Assembly: GCA_028285035.1 (NCBI GenBank)
Contig: JANQQF010000002.1
Span: forward strand, 1-37,217
Length of the DNA stretch: 37,217 nucleotides
Direction of reading: 5' to 3'
Source of the DNA: Phycisphaerae bacterium
Lineage (GTDB): Bacteria > Chloroflexota > Anaerolineae > 4572-78 > J111
Within the stretch, counting starts at the first letter, position 1. Each line of letters begins with the position of its first letter. The notes below the pieces were generated by a model. It did no database searches, was not told the origin of the DNA, and worked only from the letters and a program-made list of their open reading frames with translations. This document shows positions 1 through 7,959 of this stretch, one piece after another. A program made the position numbers and the translations under genes.

Positions 1-1161
1 GAAGTCACCGACACAGATTTCATCCCAGGTGCGGAAGCCGTCAGCGATAACAGTCTCAGCAATGTTTTCTGTGGTCACAGAAACTGGGGTGAGCAAGACA
101 GAGGGGACGTCATTCGTGCCGTTGTTTACTGCGCCTGTAACCAAGCCAGACGTGTCCTCACCTGCCAAAAGGGCAATGGCTAATTCAGCAGCGGCTTCGG
201 CCTCAGCCTTGATGGCTTTGTAGACGGTCATACTTTGGCGACCAGCCAGAATGTTCTGGATACCACCGACTGTGGCATCTTGACCGGTGACTGGAATGGG
301 GTCCAAGCCTTGGTTGGCCAGAGCAGCGTACACAGAAGCAGCCAAACCGTCGTTTGCCGCGATAGCTGCATCGATTTCACCACCAGCGGCAGTCAACATC
401 TGCTCGAAGATGATCAGGGCTTGCTGGTTGTCCCAGTCTGGGACAGATTGATCGTCAACTTTGGTCCATTCGCCAGATTCGAAGAAGGGATCGATGACAG
501 AGTTGTAGCCGTTGGCAAAGAGGGTGGCGTTGTTGTCAGTCGGAGAACCGTTGAGAACGGCGACACGTGGGTTTTCGAGGCCAGCATCTTCAATTGCCTT
601 AACAAGACCTTCACCTTGGAGACGACCGACAGCTTCATTATCAAAGCTAACGTAGAAATCGGCCCCGTCACCTTCGATGGTCAGGCGGTCGTAGTCGATA
701 ACTTTGACGCCAGATTCACGGGCTTGAGCGATGATGGCTGCCCCAGAGCCAGAGTCGAGGTTAACGAGGAGCAAGACTTTGGCGCCATTGGTGATGGCCT
801 GTTCCGCTTGAGTTTGTTGGGTACGGGCATCGCCTTCCGCATTGAGGATGACATATTCAACCCCAGCGGCATCAAAGGCTTCGGATAGGAAACGACGATC
901 ATCATTTTCCCAGCGGGCTGATGAAGCGCTATCAGGGAGCAATACAGCAATGCTTCCTTCGGCTTCCATTGCACCGCTTTCTTCTGCAGCAGTACTTTCT
1001 TCTGAGGCTCCGCTTTCTTCTGAAGCGGCACTTTCTTCCGCAGCACTACTTTCTTCTGAGGTACTACTTGATTCGTTGTTGGTTGCTGGTTCTGAGCCAC
1101 CACAGGCAGCAACGAGAGCTAGCAATAAGATTAACAGTAAAGAGCTTAAAAATCGACGCAT
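1..1161 (-). CDS. xylF: D-xylose-type ABC transporter substrate-binding lipoprotein, 3' end cut by window
   Basis: This binding protein delivers a pentose-like sugar to an ABC importer from outside the membrane. The frame is open from ATG at 1161 to the window edge (387 codons), so the C-terminus is missing. The start is preceded by a strong AAAGGAGG. Residues 1-20 form a lipoprotein signal with lipobox LVAAC and Cys20. Residues about 23-62 are a low-complexity linker of iterated xxEES units. The rest is a periplasmic-binding-protein fold. XylF-like motifs are visible: VIDYDRLT, FYVSFDNEAVGRLQGE, AAIAANDGLA, VTGQDA, MTVYKAI and LLTPVSVT near the cut end. The family call is firm; the exact sugar is inferred. 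No transporter ATPase or permease for it lies in the window, so its partners are expected to the left. Several ORFs on both strands inside it are shadows. Confidence 0.88.
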   Translation of the reverse strand, partial: MRRFLSSLLLILLLALVAACGGSEPATNNESSSTSEESSAAEESAASEESGASEESTAAEESGAMEAEGSIAVLLPDSASSARWENDDRRFLSEAFDAAGVEYVILNAEGDARTQQTQAEQAITNGAKVLLLVNLDSGSGAAIIAQARESGVKVIDYDRLTIEGDGADFYVSFDNEAVGRLQGEGLVKAIEDAGLENPRVAVLNGSPTDNNATLFANGYNSVIDPFFESGEWTKVDDQSVPDWDNQQALIIFEQMLTAAGGEIDAAIAANDGLAASVYAALANQGLDPIPVTGQDATVGGIQNILAGRQSMTVYKAIKAEAEAAAELAIALLAGEDTSGLVTGAVNNGTNDVPSVLLTPVSVTTENIAETVIADGFRTWDEICVGDF

Positions 1162-1214
1162 AAGGTCCTCCTTTGGATATAAATCAGATACATTGATAAA
1201 CTCATCTCAGAGAA

Positions 1215-1233
1215 GTCAAGTTATGAACTTGAC
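1215..1233. promoter_or_regulatory. Perfect palindrome in xylF leader, operator candidate
   Basis: An 8-base inverted repeat with arms GTCAAGTT and AACTTGAC and a 3-base centre lies between the proposed xylF promoter and its start codon. Its size and symmetry fit a dimeric repressor site acting as a roadblock. The regulator is unknown. A short RNA hairpin is an alternative. Confidence 0.4.
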
Positions 1234-1276
1234 CTTAGATTAAACAACACTGTTTGGAAAGACACCACCTCCTGTT

Positions 1277-1305
1277 AAGATAGAGTGCTTGTATTTGCTA
1301 TCCAA
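1277..1305 (-). promoter_or_regulatory. Putative sigma-70 promoter for xylF
   Basis: On the minus strand TTGGAT (1305-1300) and TATCTT (1282-1277) are separated by exactly 17 bases. This would start transcription near 1270, about 110 bases upstream of the xylF ATG. Match to consensus is moderate. Confidence 0.4.
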
Positions 1306-1320
1306 TTTTGTTATTTGGTC

Positions 1321-1373
1321 ACTGAATACAAATACTGAATACGCTTTTGTCTACTGGCCCAACTAAATTCAGT
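1321..1373. promoter_or_regulatory. Repeated ACTGAATAC boxes upstream of xylF
   Basis: ACTGAATAC occurs twice in direct orientation (1321-1329 and 1334-1342, period 13), and its core occurs once inverted as ATTCAGT (1367-1373). The boxes sit just upstream of the proposed xylF -35 element, where an activator would bind. Confidence 0.3.
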
Positions 1374-1424
1374 TTAACATGGGCGCTGGTTGTTGTATAC
1401 CCTTGCCCCCCCTATTTTGCCCTA

Positions 1425-1464
1425 GGATTTCCCCCAATTGCTATAAGGGGATTCCCCCTAATTG
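1425..1464. promoter_or_regulatory. Direct repeats with embedded GGGGATTCCCC palindrome
   Basis: Two copies of a GGATT(T)CCCCC(T)AATTG unit lie at 1425-1440 and 1448-1464. The second copy contains the palindrome GGGGATTCCCC (1447-1457). The site is in the middle of the 500-base divergent region, which holds no convincing gene. It could bind one of the NarL-type regulators encoded next door, which is inference. Confidence 0.35.
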
Positions 1465-1602
1465 TGAAATTTTTTGTAAGGGCCGTGTCAAGAAAAGAAA
1501 TAGGCAGGGAGAAAATTTTGAAGGCAAAGGGCCCGTATATTAATCTACCCAAGGCACGGCTTTAAAGTTTTTCTAAAGATAAATTGATTAAACGTAAAGG
1601 TG

Positions 1603-1631
1603 TTGTCATTTCATAGAACTTTGTCTAGTTT
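1603..1631 (+). promoter_or_regulatory. Putative promoter of the two-component genes
   Basis: TTGTCA (1603-1608) and TAGTTT (1626-1631) are 17 bases apart. An alternative is the perfect -10 TATAAT at 1676-1681, which would place the transcript start almost on the ATG at 1689 and give a leaderless mRNA. The sequence does not decide between them. Confidence 0.35.
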
Positions 1632-1688
1632 ATTTCTTAGAAAAACTTGGGGTAGGCAGAGATGAAGGGTAGTGGTATAATCGACGAT

Positions 1689-2741
1689 ATGAAAATGGTA
1701 CGTATCTTGTTGGCTGATGACCACGCGTTGGTTCGGTCTGGTATCCGAAATGCTTTAACTGAATTATCAAACTTGGAGGTCATCGGTGAGGTAGGGGATG
1801 GCCCCTCTTTGTTTGAAGCCTTACAGCGTACTCAGCCGGATTTTTTGTTGATTGATGTGACGATGCCTGAATTTGAACCGATTAAGGCGATTCGTCAGAT
1901 TCGGGGGACTTACCCTCAATTGAAGATATTGGTTGTCAGTGCCTATGATGATGATGTTTACGTGCAAGGATTGTTGGGGGCTGGCGTCAATGGCTATCAT
2001 TTAAAGGACCAACCTCTGACCGATTTAAAGTTGGCAGTTCAGCGAGTTTTGGCGAATGAAAAATGGGTGTCCAGTCGATTGGTCAACAAATTGGTCAACT
2101 ATAGTGAGCCGACGAACAGTGCCCCGACCTTGACGAATCGACAGCAAGAAATTTTGCGCTTGTTGCTGCAAGGGCTTGATAATCAATCCATTGCTCGCGA
2201 GATGAGCCTGAGCGTGAAAACAATCGAGAATCATCTTACCCGGTTGTATCGTCAGTTGAATGTGCAAAGCCGTTTAGAAGCCGTGAACTACATGATGCAG
2301 CATCCCGAAACGTTAACATCAAAAGGACAAAGTGTGCCTCAAATTGATCCCGCGAATAATGATTTGCTCTCCTCAGAACAAATTCCCATCCTACTGGTTG
2401 ATGATAATACCCGATATCGACGACAATTAAGACGTATGGTCAGTAAGGTTTGCCCTCAAGCCAAAGTGCATGAAGCAGATAGTATTCAAACCGCCGCCCA
2501 TTTGGCTGAACAAATCGAGCCTCGTTTAGCCTTAATTGACGTCGTTTTGGGTGATGAGGATGGTATTCATTGTACACGTCGTATCAAGGCGACATCACCC
2601 TCTTCTCGGATTGTATTGATCAGTGCCTACCCCGACCGTGAATTTCATCGCCGTGGTCTGGAAGCGGGTGCTATTGCCTTGCTGGATAAAAAGGATCTTG
2701 ACACTCAGGCTCTGCGTCAAGTGATTAATGATATTTTGTAG
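1689..2741 (+). CDS. NarL/LuxR-type response regulator with a second C-terminal receiver (REC-HTH-REC)
   Basis: This DNA-binding regulator is likely phosphorylated by the kinase downstream. From the upstream ATG at 1662 it would have 359 residues; I prefer ATG 1689 (or 1695), because receivers normally begin at MVRILLADDH and 1662 has no clear ribosome site. In the 359-residue numbering, receiver 1 spans about 12-130 (acidic pair D19/D20, phospho-acceptor D65, Lys115). A LuxR helix-turn-helix spans about 155-215 (LTNRQQEILRLL, SVKTIENHL). A complete second receiver spans about 240-359 (D247/D248, phospho-acceptor D293, Lys343). Family members usually end after the helix-turn-helix, so the extra receiver is unusual and may give dual phosphorylation input. 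A 92-base gap separates it from the kinase gene. Confidence 0.9.
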   Translation: MKMVRILLADDHALVRSGIRNALTELSNLEVIGEVGDGPSLFEALQRTQPDFLLIDVTMPEFEPIKAIRQIRGTYPQLKILVVSAYDDDVYVQGLLGAGVNGYHLKDQPLTDLKLAVQRVLANEKWVSSRLVNKLVNYSEPTNSAPTLTNRQQEILRLLLQGLDNQSIAREMSLSVKTIENHLTRLYRQLNVQSRLEAVNYMMQHPETLTSKGQSVPQIDPANNDLLSSEQIPILLVDDNTRYRRQLRRMVSKVCPQAKVHEADSIQTAAHLAEQIEPRLALIDVVLGDEDGIHCTRRIKATSPSSRIVLISAYPDREFHRRGLEAGAIALLDKKDLDTQALRQVINDIL

Positions 2742-2773
2742 GGTAACCTTTGATGCAATTCGTAATTAGTAAA

Positions 2774-2818
2774 TGGTAATTTTCCACGTATCGATAAATT
2801 CTTGATTACCAATTACCA
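2774..2818. repeat. Small hairpin repeat with iterated GGTAAT-type units
   Basis: TGGTAATT (2774-2781) and AATTACCA (2811-2818) form a perfect 8-base stem in an AT-rich gap. The flanks carry more copies of the same short unit (GTAATTAG, ATTACC), as in other iterated hairpin elements in this window. Confidence 0.5.
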
Positions 2819-2833
2819 CAAAAGGCATCGGCA

Positions 2834-4402
2834 ATGATTGCTGAACAACACCTCCCCAATATGAAATCGGATTATGAAGCTGCCCTCATTCGCAATCAAT
2901 TCTTAGACATCATTATCGAAGATGTTAATGTCTGGTTGAATCTCCTTGATGATCAATTGAATATCATTTTGTGGAATGCAACGGCGGAGAAACTCAGTGG
3001 CTACTCACGGGAGGAAGTGCTGGGCCATTCTAAAGTGTGGGAGTGGCTTTACCCCGATGAAGCGTATCGCCAAGAAGTAACGACGACGACCCTCTCGATG
3101 ATGACCACACCCCAAGCTCTAGAAAACTTTGAAACAAAAATTCGGTGCAAAAACGGCCAGATGAGAACGATGTCTTGGAATGCCCGCTACTTGTTAAATG
3201 AGCAAGGGGAAATTCAAGGAGCAATCAACTTTGGTTACGATATCACCGAACGGCGACGCGCCCGAGAGGCCTTACAGGCGGCCAATAGTGAGTTATCTGT
3301 TTTATATGATATTGCCTCAATTGCTAGTTCCTCCCCTGAGCTTAAGACAATTTTAGAGCGATCGCTTGAACGGGTATTACCCACAATGCGAAGCAATAAG
3401 GGGATGATCCACCTGCTGGATGAAAAGGCCGAGGCTCTACGATTGACGGTACAGCAAGGGCTGACCCATTCTGTCATCAGCCAACTTGAAACCGTTCCTC
3501 TCAATAGCGACTTGATTGGCCGGGTCTTTGCTCAAGGCGAGGCGATGATGATGACTGACTTGGCTAAAGAGTTGACTAATCTAAAATCTGTACCGTCTCA
3601 TTTGTTGCACAGTTATTTAGGGGCACCCGTGCGGGCGAAAGGGCGCGTTTTGGGCGTCTTCAGCATTTTGGGCAAGGGTGGTCAACATTTTAGTGTCGAT
3701 GAAATTGCGCTCTTGACCTCGATTGCCGATCAAGTTGGTGTGGCTGTTGAAAATGCTTGGCTGTATCAACAATCGCGCCAATTGGCTGTGATGGAAGAAC
3801 GACAACGCCTGGCTCGGGATTTACACGACTCAGTCACGCAATCTCTTTACAGTCTAGTGCTTTTTGCCGAAACGGGTCGGCGGACAAATCAGGCTGGTGA
3901 CCAGGAGACAACAGAGACACATTTGACCCAATTGAGCCAAACCGCCCAAGATGCCCTGAAAGAGATGCGTTTGCTGGTTTATGAGTTGCGACCGTTGGCG
4001 TTAGAAGAGGATGGCTTAGTGCAGTCCATCCAAAAAAGATTGGAGGCTGTCGAGCGACGAGCCGGAGTTAAGGCTCACTTGCTGGCTGATGCTTTGATAG
4101 AATTACCGCTTTCGGTTGAAAATGAGTTATATTATATTATTCAAGAAGCCTTAAATAATGCCCTAAAGCACGCTTCGGCTACATCAATCACTGTCAATAT
4201 TCAGGCAGATGAAAAGCAAGTGATTGTTGAAATTAGTGATAATGGGGTGGGATTTAATTCCAATGCTCAAGCGGCGGGTGGAATGGGACTGGTTAATATG
4301 CGAGAACGGACAGAAAAGCTGGTGGGTAATTTGCAAATTGTTTCAGAGCCAAATGAAGGCACAACGGTACAGGTTACTATTCAGAAGGAAGCGAGCCAAT
4401 GA
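2834..4402 (+). CDS. PAS-GAF sensor histidine kinase, HisKA_3 (NarX/DesK type)
   Basis: This 522-residue kinase autophosphorylates on His and passes the phosphate to NarL-type regulators. It has no membrane span, so it is probably cytoplasmic. A PAS domain covers about 20-145 and ends in ITERRRAREAL. A GAF domain covers about 165-315. The HisKA_3 dimerisation helix contains RQRLARDLHDSV with phospho-acceptor H331. The ATPase domain shows the N-box (EALNNALKH), DNGVGF and GMGLVNMRER. Its stop overlaps the start of the next regulator by 4 bases (ATGA), indicating translational coupling, so that regulator is the most likely partner. The start at 2834 has only a weak ribosome site; ATG 2861 is possible. 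The signal sensed is unknown. Confidence 0.92.
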   Translation: MIAEQHLPNMKSDYEAALIRNQFLDIIIEDVNVWLNLLDDQLNIILWNATAEKLSGYSREEVLGHSKVWEWLYPDEAYRQEVTTTTLSMMTTPQALENFETKIRCKNGQMRTMSWNARYLLNEQGEIQGAINFGYDITERRRAREALQAANSELSVLYDIASIASSSPELKTILERSLERVLPTMRSNKGMIHLLDEKAEALRLTVQQGLTHSVISQLETVPLNSDLIGRVFAQGEAMMMTDLAKELTNLKSVPSHLLHSYLGAPVRAKGRVLGVFSILGKGGQHFSVDEIALLTSIADQVGVAVENAWLYQQSRQLAVMEERQRLARDLHDSVTQSLYSLVLFAETGRRTNQAGDQETTETHLTQLSQTAQDALKEMRLLVYELRPLALEEDGLVQSIQKRLEAVERRAGVKAHLLADALIELPLSVENELYYIIQEALNNALKHASATSITVNIQADEKQVIVEISDNGVGFNSNAQAAGGMGLVNMRERTEKLVGNLQIVSEPNEGTTVQVTIQKEASQ

Positions 4403-5049
4403 GCCAGCGGATCAAAGTATTCATTACAGATGATCATGAAGTGGTGCGGGCTGGATTGCGGGCGTTTATGGATACTGAGGCCAGCATTGAGGTGGTCGGC
4501 GAGGCAGGTAATGGTCGAGAAGCGGTGGAACGGGTAAAAGCCCTCAAGCCGGATGTGATATTGATGGATCTGGTGATGCCAGAAATGGGCGGCATTGAAG
4601 CTATTCGTCAGATTACACAGGCCAACCCCAAAGCCCGCATTGTGGCCCTGACCAGCTTTTCTGATGATGACAAAGTGTTCCCTGCCATCAAAGCAGGGGC
4701 CTTGGGGTATGTCCTCAAAGATACCGCCCCTGATGAATTGCTCCAGGCCATTCGCCACGTCTATCGTGGTGAGTCATCGCTTGATCCGACGATTGCGGTT
4801 AAACTCATCCGCGAGTTCAACCGACCCGCAGACCAAACCCCTCCCACTGAGACGTTAACTGATCGAGAGGTTGAGGTGCTGAAATTGGTGGCCCAAGGAC
4901 TATCCAATCAAGAAATTGCGGAGAGCTTGGTTATCACCGAGAAGACTGTTCGTAATCACGTGGTTAGTATCTTAGGAAAATTACATTTAGCCAATCGTAC
5001 CCAAGCAGCGCTGTATGCGCTCCGAGAAGGTTTGGCGAGCTTGGATTAA
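4399..5049 (+). CDS. NarL/LuxR-type response regulator
   Basis: This 216-residue transcription regulator pairs with the upstream kinase. The receiver covers residues 1-125 with acidic pocket D11/D12, phospho-acceptor D57 (ILMDLVMPEM) and the usual Lys in YVLKD. The LuxR helix-turn-helix covers about 150-212 (LTDREVEVLKLVAQGLSNQE, TVRNHV). It starts inside the kinase stop codon. A strong terminator follows at 5093, so the two-component genes form their own transcript. Likely targets are the adjacent transporter operon or xylF, inferred from position only. Confidence 0.93.
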   Translation: MSQRIKVFITDDHEVVRAGLRAFMDTEASIEVVGEAGNGREAVERVKALKPDVILMDLVMPEMGGIEAIRQITQANPKARIVALTSFSDDDKVFPAIKAGALGYVLKDTAPDELLQAIRHVYRGESSLDPTIAVKLIREFNRPADQTPPTETLTDREVEVLKLVAQGLSNQEIAESLVITEKTVRNHVVSILGKLHLANRTQAALYALREGLASLD

Positions 5050-5092
5050 ATACAATCCATACATCAACATCATAGGTCATTTGTCCCAACAA

Positions 5093-5118
5093 GGCCCACC
5101 GAAAAGGTGGGTCTTTTT
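5093..5118 (+). terminator. Intrinsic terminator after the two-component genes
   Basis: An 8-bp stem GGCCCACC / GGTGGGTC with one G-U pair and a GAAAA loop is followed directly by TTTTT. It separates the regulators from the downstream transport operon. Confidence 0.88.
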
Positions 5119-5222
5119 GTTTAGATAAAACGTGGCTTTTTGCTCAAGCTAAAGCGCAGGCTTGCAAGTAAGATAGAAGATAGCTAGACCGATTGCTTTT
5201 ATCCATTAAAGAGGAGAGAAAA

Positions 5223-6317
5223 ATGAAGAAATTTTTGGTGTTATTTGCAGCCTTACTTGCCTTAATTTTAGTAGCCGCCTGTCAACCTGAAGTTGTTGAA
5301 CGAGAAGTCGTTGTCACGGTGGAAGTGGAAAAGGAAGTCACGGTCATTGAAACCGTTGAGGTCGAGGTCGAAAAGATTGTCGAAGTTGCCCCTGAAATGG
5401 AGGAAGTCAGTATTGCCCTCTTCCATCCAGTTCTTGGGAATACCTACACCAAAGCTGTGAGTGATGGGGCCGCAGCCGTTGCTGCCGAGATGGGAGGGAC
5501 GGTTGATGTGTTTGGAGCCGATCCGGCCTTTGATGCCGTGGCCCAGTCGAACCAAATTCAGGACGCGATTACTTCTGGGAAATATGACGCCTTCATTATC
5601 TATGCGGTTGATGGTAATGCCGTAGCAACAGATGTTGATGATGCAATCGCAGCGGGTATCAAAGTGATTGCGGCTGATGTGGTCATTGGCCCCGATGCCC
5701 GGACATATGTCCCCTATGAAGGCATTTCCTCCTACATCGGTATCACCGGGATTGACCACGGTGGTTTCCTTGGCGAGATGATCATCAGCGCGTGCGAAGG
5801 GGTTGACCCCTGTAAAGTTGGTTACTTGAACGGGGTGCAAGCCCTGACGATTGACCAAGACCGTGTTGAGGCGATTGAAACCGTCATTTCAGCCCACCCA
5901 AATATCGAAATTGTGGCGAATCAAGAAGCCTTCTACTTGGAAGATGTGGGCTTAGATGTGGCTACAAACATGTTGCAAGCCAATCCTGACATCAATGTGT
6001 TATCAACATCGGGTGATCAGATGATGCTAGGAGCTGAACAGGCGGTGATCGATGCTGGTCTGGAAGGGGAAATCAAGTTGATTGGTAATGGTACAGGTGA
6101 TCAAGGCTATCAGGCCGTGCAAGAAGGTCGTTTCTTTGCCAACTTTGCCAACCTACCCTACTCGACGGGTGAACTCGCCGCTGAATTTGCCATTAAGGTG
6201 GTACGAGGTGAAGAAGTGCAGCAGTTTGTAAAGCTACAAGATTTATCTCCCCCATTGCCAGGTGACTCGCCGATCATTACCCAGGAGAATGTCGGCGATT
6301 TTGAGGCGCAATGGTAA
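5223..6317 (+). CDS. Sugar-type ABC transporter substrate-binding lipoprotein (Peripla_BP_4)
   Basis: The first gene of the operon encodes the extracytoplasmic binding protein for the ABC importer that follows. I use ATG 5223 (364 residues) because GAGGAG lies 6 bases upstream and the protein then begins with a proper signal peptide. A start 30 bases upstream lacks this. The lipobox is LVAAC with Cys20. Residues about 22-58 are a Val/Glu-rich repeat linker (units like VEVEKEV), common in Chloroflexota binding proteins. The mature part is a RbsB-like periplasmic binding fold (ALFHPVLGNTYTKAV, GIKVIAAD, GNGTGDQGYQAVQEG). The hydantoinase-type enzymes in the operon suggest that the ligand may not be a simple sugar; it is not identified. 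Confidence 0.9.
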   Translation: MKKFLVLFAALLALILVAACQPEVVEREVVVTVEVEKEVTVIETVEVEVEKIVEVAPEMEEVSIALFHPVLGNTYTKAVSDGAAAVAAEMGGTVDVFGADPAFDAVAQSNQIQDAITSGKYDAFIIYAVDGNAVATDVDDAIAAGIKVIAADVVIGPDARTYVPYEGISSYIGITGIDHGGFLGEMIISACEGVDPCKVGYLNGVQALTIDQDRVEAIETVISAHPNIEIVANQEAFYLEDVGLDVATNMLQANPDINVLSTSGDQMMLGAEQAVIDAGLEGEIKLIGNGTGDQGYQAVQEGRFFANFANLPYSTGELAAEFAIKVVRGEEVQQFVKLQDLSPPLPGDSPIITQENVGDFEAQW

Positions 6318-6320
6318 AAG

Positions 6321-6372
6321 TGATCCGTAATGCGTGATACCTGGCTAATCCTTTATGGCGCATCACGGATCA
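6321..6372. repeat. Hairpin repeat, GCGTGATAC family
   Basis: Two 14-base arms (6321-6334 and 6359-6372) pair with one mismatch. The arm and loop contain GCGTGATAC, also found in the hairpin at 37038-37088. It lies between binding-protein and ATPase genes, where it may attenuate or stabilise the operon mRNA; there is no T-run. Confidence 0.7.
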
Positions 6373-6420
6373 ACCAATAGACGCTGACGTGGTGGCGAAA
6401 CACTAATAAGAGGATCAACT

Positions 6421-7938
6421 GTGATCACCCAACCCCATATCCAATTACGAAATATCAGTAAACATTTTGGACCCGTCGCGGCCCTCAATGATATTGATTT
6501 GCAGATAGAACGTGGCTCGGTTCATGCATTGGTGGGAGAGAATGGGGCTGGCAAATCTACCTTGGGTAAGATTGTCAGCGGGTTGATCCGACCTGATGTG
6601 GGAGGCGAGGTGCGGGTCAATGGACAAGGGGTACATTACACCTCGCCTTACGAAGCCCTGCTTGATGGCATCACCATTATCTCCCAGGAAATCAGCCTCG
6701 CTCCCCGCCTAACCGTGCTGCAAAATGTGTTGCTGGGGCTGGAGAGCCATTGGGGTGGGATATTCTTAGATAAGCCACAAACCCGACAACGTTTTGAGAC
6801 ACTTCTCGAAAAATCAGGCTTTGCGTTAGAGGCTGATACCTTGGTTTCCAAACTCAGCTTTTCTGAGATGAAGCAGGTGGAAATTCTCAAAGCGATGGCG
6901 CGTGAGGCGCAACTGATTGTGATGGATGAGCCGACAGCCGCCTTACCCGATGAGGAAACGGCTCGCCTGCTTGAAATCATCCAACAACTTAGAGCTGATG
7001 GCGTCACCATTGTCTTTGTCTCGCATTTTTTGGAGGAAGTGTTGGCTGTGTCCGATACCATTACCGTGCTGCGGGATGGGGAACATATCCAGACAACGCC
7101 TGCTGCTGAACAGACGCCTGAGTCGATTGTAACGGCAATGTTGGGGCGGGAAATGTCACTCACCTTTCCCCCAAAGCAGTACCCGCACCTTGAGGCCCCC
7201 ACCATCTTTTCAGTGCAGAATTTATCGAAAAAGGGAAGTCTCAGTCAAATAACGTTCGATATTCGGGCAGGTGAAATTGTTGGATTAGCGGGCCTGGTCG
7301 GGAGTGGTCGATCGGCCTTGGGGATGTCTATTTTCGGGGCACAAGCCATTGATAGTGGCGGGTTTGAGATTGATGGCACTTCTGTGACTATTACCTCCCC
7401 GACTCAAGCTGTTCGCTCCGGCGTGGCCTTGCTGCCGGAAAGTCGTAAAACACAGGGTCTCCTGATGAATTTTGATATTGCGGCCAATGTCACTTTGCCT
7501 CATTTGAGTACGGTGAGTAAGCGGCAATTTATCCAAAAAAGACAGGCTTTGGCCGAAACGGCCCAACTCCTTCAACAGATGGATGTGCGACCGCCTCGCC
7601 CAGAAATGGCGGTCAGCAGCCTGTCCGGAGGAAACCAGCAAAAAGTGCTGTTTGGCAAATGGCTCTTTCGCCACCCCCGCCTACTGATTGTTGATGAACC
7701 AACCCACGGTGTTGATGTGGGGGCCAGACGAGCCATCTACCAACTGATTACAGACTTGGCGGAAGGCGGGATGGGCATTCTGGTCATATCCTCCGAGTTG
7801 GAAGAAATTCTCGGGCTGTCCCATCGGGTCTTGGTGATGCGACAGGGAGAAATTGTAGCCGAGTTTGTTGAAAATCCGGCTGAAAATCGCTATTTATCCG
7901 AAGATGAGATTATGCACGCGGCGTTTGCGACCGGATGA
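6421..7938 (+). CDS. ABC sugar-type importer ATPase, tandem ATPase domains (RbsA/MglA family)
   Basis: This 505-residue cytoplasmic ATPase powers the importer. It carries two ABC domains fused in one chain, as is usual for the CUT2 family. The first Walker A is GENGAGKST (39-47), with a Walker B at VMDEPTAALP. The second Walker A is the degenerate GSGRS form typical of the family, with signature LSGGNQQKV and Walker B LLIVDEPTHGVDVGA. It starts at GTG 6421 with AGAGGA upstream. It sits between the binding protein and permease of the same operon. Confidence 0.93.
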   Translation: MITQPHIQLRNISKHFGPVAALNDIDLQIERGSVHALVGENGAGKSTLGKIVSGLIRPDVGGEVRVNGQGVHYTSPYEALLDGITIISQEISLAPRLTVLQNVLLGLESHWGGIFLDKPQTRQRFETLLEKSGFALEADTLVSKLSFSEMKQVEILKAMAREAQLIVMDEPTAALPDEETARLLEIIQQLRADGVTIVFVSHFLEEVLAVSDTITVLRDGEHIQTTPAAEQTPESIVTAMLGREMSLTFPPKQYPHLEAPTIFSVQNLSKKGSLSQITFDIRAGEIVGLAGLVGSGRSALGMSIFGAQAIDSGGFEIDGTSVTITSPTQAVRSGVALLPESRKTQGLLMNFDIAANVTLPHLSTVSKRQFIQKRQALAETAQLLQQMDVRPPRPEMAVSSLSGGNQQKVLFGKWLFRHPRLLIVDEPTHGVDVGARRAIYQLITDLAEGGMGILVISSELEEILGLSHRVLVMRQGEIVAEFVENPAENRYLSEDEIMHAAFATG

Positions 7939-7959
7939 TGTGCTACAGGAATAACCTTG

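Noticed and set aside
235..888. Long plus-strand ORF of 217 codons
   Set aside because: It is antisense to the XylF-like gene, whose frame has clear family motifs; the plus-strand product resembles no protein.
965..1095. Possible tandem DNA repeat or CRISPR-like array
   Set aside because: The repetition is the coding sequence of the xxEES linker in the lipoprotein; units are too short and there are no spacers.
681..1112. Minus-strand ORF with Lys-rich repeats
   Set aside because: It is in the wrong frame of the xylF gene; the repeats come from the Glu/Ser linker codons read out of frame.
1347..1565. 72-codon plus-strand ORF in the divergent region
   Set aside because: No ribosome site, unlikely composition, and it overlaps the operator-like repeats.
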